DNA from: Symbiodinium sp. CCMP2592
Lineage: Eukaryota; Sar; Dinophyceae; Suessiales; Symbiodiniaceae
Direction of reading: 5' to 3'
NCBI GenBank assembly: GCA_905221615.1
Contig: CAJNDT010006139.1
Span: 62,001 to 126,000, forward strand
Length of the DNA stretch: 64,000 nucleotides
Shown here in pieces: positions 51,501-58,200 of this stretch. The notes under the pieces are model-generated. The model searched no databases. It was not told where the DNA came from and was given only the letters and a program-made list of their open reading frames with translations. A program made the position numbers and the translations under genes. Position 1 is the stretch's first letter, and each line of letters begins with the position of its first letter.

Positions 51501-52970
51501 ATTTAGGCTTTAGGGGTTTAGGGTTCAGGTTTAGGGTTCAGGGTTTAAGGCACTTTAGGGTCTTGTTTGCCAACGAGTGCCTTGCACCGGCCTTGCTCAT
51601 CGGTTGCTGCCAGTGCATCCTCGGCAATGCACTTCACGAAGCTCTCAACCGCGTTCGCCACCTGGCATGTGCGAGCACCCCCGTTTAAAGCGCCGAGATC
51701 TCAAAAAAACTTGGGCGTAAAACCCTCATAGGTGATTCAGCTTGTGCATCAGGGTGCAGGGGGTTCTGGGCCTAAGGGTTTACGGCTTCAGGGTTCGTGC
51801 TTCCCAGAGACTCCAATATCCCTTAATTAAGGAATATACCTTAAATCATGGTAGGATCCCTAGTATGATTTAAGGAATATTCCTTAATTAAGGAATATGG
51901 GAGTCTCCGAGTTTGCAGTGCTTCGTGATGCTTCCATGATGCCGATACAGGTGGGCCGCCTGGGTGGCTATCTCCTTGGCTTTGTTGTAGACCTCCGTCG
52001 CTAAATCCAAGAGGTGCCCTGCCAACTTGTATCTTGCCTCGAGCGTAGTTCGGGCCACCCCATGCAGAACATTGCCCACATCCAAGGCTTGGTCCCCGAG
52101 TTCGTCGGCTAAGTCTTTGAGCTCAGAATCCAGCTTGTCAAACCTCATTTTTGGAGCGTTGATGACGCGGTTCCCGACTGCAGAAAAAACGTTTCCGGCG
52201 GCCGTGCCGAGGGTTTCGCCTCGGGTGTAGCTCTGAGAGATGTGCCGGGCAAAAGAACTACAATCATTATAGTGGTTCAATGACAAGGTGTCCCTGTGTG
52301 CACCGGTGACAAACAGCCTTGACGGCCATGCTGCCGGCATCCGCGACCGCATTGGCCAAGTCAGAGAAGGTTCCCACAATGGCGGAAGCGGCTTTTCCAC
52401 TTGCCACGGCGTCGAGGGACATGTCGGAAGCATTCGCATGCTGCCCCATGGAGGTTTTTGAGGAACGAGCGATCAAGGCACCGTGAACTGCGGCAACAGA
52501 AGTGTTCGAGTGCCCAGCCGAGTCTGTAGCATACTCCCACATCGAAACGTTTGACTCCTGCTCTGGATCAAGGACAGCCAATGACAGCCCCAAGGTGCAA
52601 GGGCAAAAAACTGCGGCAGCTCTTATCCACAAGCGGGTGACAGCACATGCACACTCAAAAAGCAAAGGGATGCAGAACTACCAGGCCAGCAACCGCACCT
52701 GCGTGAACTTCATGGCAGCAGCCATTGGCAACATGGCCCTGGCTGTTCAGGAACTTGATTCCACAAGAATCTTCTGGATATGCTCACGCAACCCTAAAGC
52801 TGAGCCAAGCGCCCAAGCAAAGCCCAGCATGGTAGCGGGGGCCGCGTGGATTGCTTCATTGCTCTTTAAGAAAATATGTAGAACGGCTAGCACAGCTACA
52901 AAAGCGCGAGCCACGCCTCGCAGCACACAGGAGTACAAGTTGGGTGAGCCGCGCACAACTGCGCACACGT
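45017..52970 (-). CDS. Multi-exon gene with nine GDRF/QIGNFRLGD repeats
   Basis: Minus-strand exons run from about 52.97 kb to a TAA at 45017. The 5' part has hydrophobic, signal-like segments (SAVLAVLHIFLKS-type at 52747-52968; AAAVFCPCTLGLSLAVL near 52610), then helical Ala/Leu/Asp-rich exons, then beta-rich exons (VVTFNPDLIEVKTKVSGSTV). The C-terminal part has at least nine copies of a 60-75-residue motif: F/Y-G-D-R-F-x-Q-I-G-N-F-R-L-G-D-x-D-x-x-H-F-S-I-S-H, a 10-25-residue link, A-Q-I-F-R-S-D-G-T-x-H-x-G-P and a Trp before the next copy. This regular beta pattern suggests a propeller or lectin-like fold, but I do not recognise the family and assign no function. Phases match at the 47397, 46760, 45848, 45778, 45644 and 45529 borders. 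Secretion is inferred only. Confidence 0.7.
45530..45643 (-). mobile_element. 114-nt intron that is a terminal-inverted-repeat element
   Basis: The donor CTAG/GTTCCT and acceptor GACAG/GC join repeats 7 and 8 in phase (GGC codon split 1+2). Within it GGTTCCGGAGTAGGACC (45539) pairs with GGTGCTACTCAGGAACC (ending 45644), so the inverted repeats span essentially the whole intron. No coding capacity. Confidence 0.85.
45644..45778 (-). CDS. GDRF-repeat gene, repeat 7 exon
   Basis: 135 nt reading GFLQFGDWRLGTSDLVHLSF, then SHRLGKTAQIVRRDGILASG. Both borders complete split Gly codons with the neighbouring exons; the acceptor CTGAG/GTGAC and the preceding donor GCAG/GTGGGG share AGGTG. Confidence 0.85.
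   Translation of the reverse strand: MTASCSSGTGALEPPTWSTSPSPTDWGRPRRSCEGMASSHREGH
45848..46760 (-). CDS. GDRF-repeat gene, large exon (repeats 3-6)
   Basis: 913 nt. Starts at TTTAG/GTGGGC (VGCSQACRTL), then RYLQIGKFRIG, WGDRFVQLGEWRLAA, TFGKNFLQIGSFRLAAMDD and LYGKHFLQLGNFRLGDADG, each followed by an ISH-type strand and AQIFRxDxTxHxGP. Ends in GITA plus one base at GCAG/GTGGGG; the next intron is only 69 nt. Confidence 0.85.
46765..47396. repeat. Intron of telomere-like repeat with foldback
   Basis: CCCTAAA and TTTAGGG tracts plus a foldback at 46912-46990 (GGGGGCACCCTACTATAGTA paired with TACGGTACCCCTA-type words). Confidence 0.55.
47397..47630 (-). CDS. GDRF-repeat gene, exon of 78 codons
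   Basis: The acceptor is GCTTGCAG/GGC and the donor CAG/GTCAGC, phase 0 at both ends. Reads GCVNVFEGRLPAVQDRVQPA, then LRHMDPTTKGVLREWKHDGS. Non-repetitive linker in an otherwise repeat-built protein. Confidence 0.75.
47710..47840 (-). CDS. GDRF-repeat gene, repeat 2 exon
   Basis: After GGGAG the exon reads PKGIEHVKGSIKMGFQFIQI then GNFRLGADDWCLM, ending at CATG/GTTTCG. A GC donor upstream (GGGCAG/GCCTGG) and this acceptor (GGGAG/GCCCAA) share AGGCC. Confidence 0.7.
47870..48000 (-). CDS. GDRF-repeat gene, link exon
   Basis: Reads SKAVMILKKDWSRVNQDSNQ then LNDGKWRNEAWG, the counterpart of AQIFRSDGT...W between copies. The upstream border is uncertain. Confidence 0.6.
48100..48275 (-). CDS. 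GDRF-repeat gene, repeat 1 exon
   Basis: Reads a Thr/Ser linker (PEVSTTSTTTAGQSAAEQQC) then HIAFGDRFLEMGSFRIADHD and HFTITHRDSWG before a GTGGTC donor. Confidence 0.7.
48449..48524 (-). CDS. GDRF-repeat gene, micro-exon
   Basis: Reads FECAKEIGCSGTGLLSLPEP, Cys-containing, directly against the foldback cluster at 48526. Exon by composition and context. Confidence 0.5.
48526..48741. mobile_element. Compound CCAGAGACTCC-family element
   Basis: Three tandem partial centres (AAATCATATTTGGGATCCT, AAATCATATGATTAGGGATC, AAATCATATTATTAGGCATC) and one right arm (AAGGGACGTTGGAGTCGCC). It lies between two probable micro-exons. Confidence 0.7.
48739..48826 (-). CDS. GDRF-repeat gene, micro-exon
   Basis: Reads SKSPGSDKLFCEEPWKTDGF then EQSPCAEEPGDS, hydrophilic with two Cys; abuts the element cluster. 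Exon by composition. Confidence 0.5.
49064..49222 (-). CDS. GDRF-repeat gene, helical exon
   Basis: Reads LAHRIASKVATLLASALTAL then QLPWQLQMVELLSSWVEAAL, strongly amphipathic helix. The other strand is also open but less protein-like. Confidence 0.5.
49319..49500 (-). CDS. GDRF-repeat gene, exon
   Basis: Reads EVMSIYADLGITGFALPPPL, then VVKAMLTEAIKEGAEKAFGP and a CCAG/GTGCAG donor. Helical; family unknown. Confidence 0.55.
49740..49979 (-). CDS. GDRF-repeat gene, exons
   Basis: 49938-49979 is a clean 42-nt exon (GAAGCAG acceptor, EGIKAAAEATASLR, GTGAGTG donor). Below it, 49740-49865 reads PTPGLPVTFFPQVHAQAEAV then GRIEYPQGNG with unclear borders. Confidence 0.55.
50050..50079 (-). CDS. GDRF-repeat gene, 30-nt exon
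   Basis: AATCAG/GAG acceptor, reads ESLVYADIKD, donor GAC/GTTAAG. It resembles the exon at 50761-50815 (EEIDYADV), suggesting exon duplication. Confidence 0.45.
50150..50290 (-). CDS. GDRF-repeat gene, exon
   Basis: Reads LKLEGTLTGTVTQSYDVDFF then VTGLTMSK and a GTCTTC donor. Beta-rich; 5' border uncertain. Confidence 0.5.
50390..50595 (-). CDS. GDRF-repeat gene, beta-rich exon
   Basis: Reads LSVALDAVVTFNPDLIEVKT, then VEGWVRASVQAWVKGEGTCS. Alternating hydrophobic pattern typical of beta strands; family unknown. Confidence 0.55.
50761..50815 (-). CDS. GDRF-repeat gene, 55-nt exon
   Basis: Acceptor ATCGTGCAG/GAA, reads EEIDYADVSTMEATAADT, donor ACAA/GTAAGG. The clearest consensus splice sites in this gene. 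Confidence 0.6.
50820..51910. repeat. Intron with (CATA)n, telomere-like repeat and foldback
   Basis: ACATACATACAT tract at 51150-51200, telomere-like tracts at 51345-51380 and 51490-51560; the foldback element closes it at 51803-51909. Non-repetitive pieces at 51210-51340 and 51400-51700 show no firm exon. Confidence 0.5.
51803..51909. mobile_element. CCAGAGACTCC-family element, complete, at exon border
   Basis: 107 bp: CCCAGAGACTCCAATATCCC at the left, AATATGGGAGTCTCCGAG at the right, TTAATTAAGGAATA in both arms. Its right edge coincides with the 3' border of the exon at 51911-52232. Confidence 0.85.
51911..52232 (-). CDS. GDRF-repeat gene, helical exon
   Basis: CTCTCAG acceptor, then SYTRGETLGTAAGNVFSAVG, KLDSELKDLADELGDQALDV, LHGVARTTLEARYKLAGHLL and TEVYNKAKEIATQAAHLY. 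Long amphipathic helices with heptad character. Joins in phase 0 to the exon ending at 52315. Confidence 0.7.
52315..52665 (-). CDS. GDRF-repeat gene, exon with hydrophobic segment
   Basis: Reads RLWIRAAAVFCPCTLGLSLA (signal-like), then VSMWEYATDSAGHSNTSVAA and VGTFSDLANAVADAGSMAVK; the donor is GCT/GTTTGT. No in-frame ATG follows the upstream TAG, so an earlier exon must supply the start. Confidence 0.6.
52747..52968 (-). CDS. Possible 5' exon with hydrophobic segments
   Basis: Open for 73 codons, reading ARAFVAVLAVLHIFLKSNEA and ATMLGFAWALGSALGLREHI. It could be the signal-bearing first exon of the GDRF-repeat gene. The plus strand is also open (52502-52990), so this stays tentative. Confidence 0.4.
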   Translation of the reverse strand: MCAVVRGSPNLYSCVLRGVARAFVAVLAVLHIFLKSNEAIHAAPATMLGFAWALGSALGLREHIQKILVESSS

Positions 52971-52987
52971 GTGGAGCTGTCCCTACT

Positions 52988-53114
52988 TAAAGGATCATGG
53001 GACTTAGTAAGTAAGGTCATAAGCACCTCAATTGGGGTTATAAGTAGTTATAAGTACAGCTACCCTAACAATAACCTTAGTTGCTAAGGCTGCTAAGTCC
53101 CATGATTCCTTAAG
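52988..53114. mobile_element. Foldback element, AAAGGATCATGGG family
   Basis: AAAGGATCATGGGACTTAGT at the left and CTAAGTCCCATGATTCCTT at the right, with TTATAAGTAGTTATAAGTA inside. The best-preserved copy. Confidence 0.8.
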
Positions 53115-54252
53115 TAGCAGCCCCACATCTTGACAATTTAGCAGGTGCTCCGCAGCACAGATGCTTTGATTTCTGGTGCAACTGCCCAGTCGAAGGGTGG
53201 GACAGGGCATCTGCGACAACAGAGGAGCTCTGTGCCAAACAGTCCGCTACATGCACACCCTGCAACCCTGAACCCAAAACTGTAAACACTCAAGCATCCA
53301 ACAACTTAAATGCTCAAAGCACCCACACCTTCCAAAACCCCTACATTAAGGAATAGAACTCGAATCGTATCAGGGATCCTACTACAAATAAGTTGAAGTA
53401 TACTCCTTAATTGAAAGCTGTTGGATGGTCTGGGCACCAGTAGCCGCAGGATCTCATTTCTTGTTTTGCTTTCCCCCGCTGCAGCTGCTTTGAAGCGTTA
53501 CCGCCGGGCCAGGTGTCGGAGCTTCATTCCTACGAGAGTGGCTTAGGGCTTAGGGGTCTGGAGGCTTTAGGGCTGCGTTTCGGGATTTAGGGTTCAAGCT
53601 TCACGCACCCTTAAAGTGTAGGGTTAGGTGTAGGGCTGTGTTAGAAAGGCTGAGTTTTGGTGACACTGGGCTGGGTTTAGGGCTTGGGGTAAGCTAAACC
53701 TTTACACTGAAAGCTGCGAAACGCGCAAAAGCTGCGACACACTCCGAAAGCTCTTCATGTAAGCTATACAAGAAGGGGTTAGGTTCCCAGAGACTCTAAT
53801 ATCCCTTGATTAAGGATTATACCATAAGTTATAGTAGGATCCCTCATACGATTTAAGGAACGGTGCCTAGATTAAGGGATATTGGAGTCTCTGGGTTTAA
53901 GGTTTAGGGAGCTGAAGGAAAACATCAACAGCTTTCGAAGCTTCGGCGCATCTCGCTGCTTGCGGAGCTTCTTGCGGCTTGCGCAGCTTTGGGGCAGGAG
54001 ACTAATGATTAAGCAACCTTGGGAGGGCTCAGAACACGGACAAGAGCGTCCGATAGCTGAACGCCCCAGGCGCAAAAGCGTCGATTAGGAGCCATAGGTC
54101 CTCCCTCTCCGGCCTGGCACCGACACCTGCGAGCACGCCGAGCCCGCGTTCGCCGCCGCATACGGCAAGGGCAGTCTTGTTCTGACTCCCGTCTCCGCTT
54201 GGTTGCGGAACATCACGGCTCTGCCCCGCTGCAGAAGCAGTGTGCTTTCCGC
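53115..54252. other. Strand-switch region, telomere-like repeat ends here
   Basis: Contains the last telomere-like tracts (53535-53690), a CCAGAGACTCC-family element at 53787-53893 (CCCAGAGACTCTAATATCCC to AAGGGATATTGGAGTCTC), then GC-rich sequence with no repeat. A minus-strand exon may lie at 53115-53220. Genes left of here read leftward, those right of here rightward. No promoter motif recognised. Confidence 0.55.
53787..53893. mobile_element. CCAGAGACTCC-family element, near-complete
   Basis: Both arms present, 107 bp, centre AAGTTATAGTAGGATCCC. The rightmost copy in the window. Confidence 0.85.
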
Positions 54253-55299
54253 ATGGGCCGCCGACCGCCATGGAAGCGAGAATCGGCGCACGCCTACTCA
54301 TATTGGTCTGGTGCGGATGCCTACCGATCGCCCAAAGCCAAGGCGGCTCCCAAGAAGAAAGGTCCTGCCTTTCCTGCGTACGACGACATCCCTGCGGAGG
54401 AGCTGGCGATTGTAGAGGTCTCCACCAGGCCGGCCCCGGCGAGTGGCTCGCAGAAAGGGGGCATGGTGCAGGATGTGCAGCAGGCCGTCAATGCGGCCAG
54501 GAAGATCGACCAAAAGCTGGCGAAGCTCCAAGGAGAGCTCATCGACAAGGACAAAGCTTGGGTGGCCTATATTCACAAGATGATTCGGTCCTTCAAGGCG
54601 GAACGCTCCCGGCATATGCAGCATCAAGCCAAGCTGCGTGCGGAGATTACCGACCTAGAGTCTCAGAGAGATGGGGCCTACCAGAATGTCCAGCAAGTGG
54701 CCCTCGTAGCCACGGGTGTGATTCCCAAAGGAGCACAAGTTGTGGGCATGGATGTGGAGGCCGAGGAGGACGACTCCGCCTTTGGGGCGGAACTGGTTCG
54801 CATGCTGCAGGAGGCTGTGGCCGCGACCGGGACGGCACCCGCAACGCCAGCGCCGGTTGTGACACCGGCTCGCCCTACGCGGGTTATGCCACGCACTCCA
54901 CCCCGTTTTCAGGAGCCACCTGGAGATGTTCCTGCTCATGTGTCGGATCCTTATCTGACCTCTCCTGGAATGGCGCACTTCGGGATACATTCGTCTGCCG
55001 GTGGCGAGAACAGTGCGCCCCCTCCTACAGCGCCGGTTCCCATGCATGGCGATGTGAACGCTGGGGCACCTCCCGGCCTTACCGAGCGTCTGTCAGAAAA
55101 GCGACGCCAGCAGCGGCGTGCTCTGGCGCCCTTTGGCTTGCCTCCGCCACCGGAAGCCTCCACGGTGGCCAATGCCGACGATCTCTCTGCAGCGGCTGCT
55201 TTGCCTGTGCGAACGCCCGGAGGGACCCGCATCATAGACGACGACCTGGACGAGGAGCTACAGACAGCAACATCCCCGGGCCTGGGCAATCTGGAGTGA
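54253..55299 (+). CDS. ORF1 of giant LINE-like element, coiled coil
   Basis: The ATG at 54253 gives 348 residues; the frame is open from 54061 but has no earlier ATG. Begins MGRRPPWKRESAHAYSYW, a basic/aromatic start; then a Lys/Ala/Pro tract, a coiled coil at about residues 80-150 (KIDQKLAKLQGELIDKDKAW, RSRHMQHQAKLRAEITDLES), an acidic stretch, and a Pro/Ala-rich tail ending in an acidic cluster (IDDDLDEELQ). This architecture resembles LINE ORF1 RNA-binding chaperones, but no RRM or CCHC knuckle is visible. The following ORF lies in the -1 frame and overlaps. Similar proteins occur, to my recollection, in Symbiodiniaceae gene models; unverified. Confidence 0.6.
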   Translation: MGRRPPWKRESAHAYSYWSGADAYRSPKAKAAPKKKGPAFPAYDDIPAEELAIVEVSTRPAPASGSQKGGMVQDVQQAVNAARKIDQKLAKLQGELIDKDKAWVAYIHKMIRSFKAERSRHMQHQAKLRAEITDLESQRDGAYQNVQQVALVATGVIPKGAQVVGMDVEAEEDDSAFGAELVRMLQEAVAATGTAPATPAPVVTPARPTRVMPRTPPRFQEPPGDVPAHVSDPYLTSPGMAHFGIHSSAGGENSAPPPTAPVPMHGDVNAGAPPGLTERLSEKRRQQRRALAPFGLPPPPEASTVANADDLSAAAALPVRTPGGTRIIDDDLDEELQTATSPGLGNLE

Positions 55300-58200
55300 C
55301 ATCTGTCTTGTGCTATGGCAGCACCGGGCCCCTGACTATCCGTTTGTCTTGCCCTAGACAAGCCGGCCTGGCGGGAGGTTGTGAATCGCGATTGACTGTG
55401 GTGGAGTCAATCCTTTTCACCAGCCCCTTCGGGTCCGACAAGTTTAGGAGCTGGACGCGGATTGGTCCCCTGAGTGCAAGTGAGACAGCTGCGGGTAGTT
55501 GCTTTCTGTACATAGTGGTCTCCTGTCGAGCTCTCTCTGGGCTCACTGTCTGCCCTGTCCATACTGGCAGCCTCCTCTCCGCGACGTGCCTTGGCGGACC
55601 TGCCTGGATACAGCATTGGCTTTGTGCTGTTTTCTGGTGCAGGTCTCCGCAGTCTTCCTCGCGGGATCTTCGTAGTCACTGGGCTTGTGACCTCGAAGTA
55701 TCTCCCCCGCCTGAGCAGTCTCTCTGCTCCGCATATGGCCTTTCGCAATGGGAATGCCTTTCTCCCTCTGCAGGGATTTTTCGACCGTGGTTAGTGGCGT
55801 GCCGAAGAGAAGCATCGGTGGCTCTGGGGCTTCCACCCACTTCATGGTCCCTTTTCTGGCCCTTGGTTGTCCAGGCCTTTGTTTGTGCCCTGGGCTTTTT
55901 GTGTGCTGGGATTTACTGTGCATCAGCACGCAATTTTGAATATGCACCCTTCGAGGATTTCTGCGTGAGGTTTGGGTCTCGCCTTTGGCCAACGCTTGAC
56001 CCTGTCAGACCCGCCTTGAGTCCCACTTTTTCGCACCACATACTGCTCAAGCGGTTTTATGCGGTGTTAGCTTTGTTCCTCTTTGGTTGCCAGGTGGGAA
56101 GATGCGCAAGCTCTACTGTGCCCCTTGACTGGGCTGAAGAACAGGCTGGGTCGGTCCTCTGCGGCCTCCGTTTCATCGCCCTCTCTTGCCTAGTTATATT
56201 GTGGGCTGATCAGGCATGTCGCTTGCTGGGATTCAGGTCTCTAGGTTGCTGCCGCCCGGCCCTCTTAAGGTTAGCTGGTGCCGGTGTTTTGCTGCCTGTA
56301 AGGACCACTACCTGCTCAGGAGGCCGTCCTTTGCGTCGCGGGACTGCCTTTCGGGCCCCGCCAGCAGCCAACTTCCAGGGGCGTACGTCGCCCAAATCGC
56401 TTTTTCGGTTCACGGGGCTGGCTTGGCTGTTCGGGTTTGTTTCCCTACCTCAGCCAGTTAGCGCAGCCTGGCTTCCCAACCCTTCTTCGATTGTGCTGGC
56501 CGGTTGCACTGGACCGGCAGGGCTTCTTCACCTTGCGTTGGCAGCCCCTGCAGCTGGTGTCCGTTCGACCCCATCACGCCCGCACGACGTTGACCTTGCT
56601 GAGCTTGCGCATCATGTTGGCCCGCCGCTACTTGCCGCTGGCCCGCGTGCTCTCCCTCCTTTTGGACGTGAGACTGTGCATCTCCTACGCATATGCGATG
56701 TTACGGCACTTCCGGACCCCATTGGCATTGCTGATGCACGTTGGCTTGGTGTCACCGTGTACACGCCGCATTTTGTGCCACTCCGCCTTGCCGTTTTGTG
56801 TGAACCCGGACAAGGCCTTGAACACGTTGCATCCACCATATTCCGAGAAGCACCGGGCGCGGAGACCGGTTTGCTTGACAGGTGCGTACCTGCCAACCCA
56901 CAGCGATTTGAGGGCTGGTGCACTATGGTACGTTTCCCATCACTTGCTGCCCTCTCCCCAGACGGACCAATGCGTGCCGTCCTTGTGGACTTGTCGTCGG
57001 TGGGCGGACATTATTTTGCCTGTCTGCTGCCAGAGCATATGGACTATGCGGAGTTGCTTCATTTCGCACTCATGCAGGCGTCTTATTCTGAGGTCGACAT
57101 GCTCCTACATGTTGGCAATCAGGCCGAGCCACATCCTTTTGATGCCCCTGTCATGCTACGCGATGGTGATGTCCTCACCTTTCGCCGGCCTCCACAGCAT
57201 TGGCTGACACGGTGCCAGGCTGCCCAACTTTTTCATGCAGCAGCTACGTGGCTTCCTCCTCTCGACATGCCTCGTTTCTCCCCTGCAGTTGGGGTACTGG
57301 TGCACCACGGCGCAGAACGAGTGTTCATGCCCAAACATCACCACTACGGCCAAACCCCTCTGTCTGCCATTTCCTCCATGTGGGATTACGGTGAAGATGA
57401 ATGCACTGTTGGGGTTTTTCCGGTCCACGACCTTGAATACAGGGGAAACCCTTGTTGCCAAGTAGCTGGTGTCGTCAGCCTGCCCAGTTACCAGCTGCAT
57501 GCTCCCGCTTCTCATCGCCGTCGAGATTTCTTCGTATTATGTGACTTTCGAGGCCTCGGATTCGGCGTGAGAGTTGCCTACTCCAATGTCCCCTGGGTTC
57601 ATCTGCCCTCTGTGGCTGGAATGTCAGGCATCAAGATACCCCCTCGCCTGCGCCTCGTTGCTTTGGGTTGGGAGCATTTCGGGGATGAAGTAAGGCTTTA
57701 TGGACATGACGCTCTGGTTATTAGAGTTGTGCCCGGCTTTCCTCCCATCACCCACAACATCCAGGTCGATCCTCCTGACGACCCAGATGAGGGTCCTGAC
57801 GACAACAACTCCCACCGCAATCAGGGACGGCGTCATGTCTACCCGTTCCTTGTGACCCCGGGTGCGGTTGTTCGCCATGTGCTTCGACACTCTGTCCGCA
57901 GCAGGTCACGCTCCAGGGATAGATCTGCTTTGCTTGTTGGGTGCTTTCATCCCTTGCGTCAGTTTGATGTGCGAAGGCGGGAAGGTGTCGAGCCAGCTGT
58001 ATGCCATTCCTTCCTTCAGGTTGGATCATGCGGGAATCGTCATCTAAGGCCCTCCTGCCTGTTTGCTCCGTCTCCGATTGCGGATCTAAAGCTACTTCGG
58101 GAGCCCACGTCCCGCAGTCTTGCTGATCGCGATAGGCTTGACCATGCAAGAGACTTCACTAACCGTGCTGGCCGTCAATGGGGCTTCCTCCCTGCTGAGG

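Noticed and set aside
54190..55260. Reading the ORF2 frame as coding from 54186
   Set aside because: Through this stretch the ORF1 frame has the protein-like pattern (coiled coil, Pro/Ala tail); the ORF2 frame is open here but Arg/Cys/Gly-rich without features, as expected by chance in GC-rich DNA.
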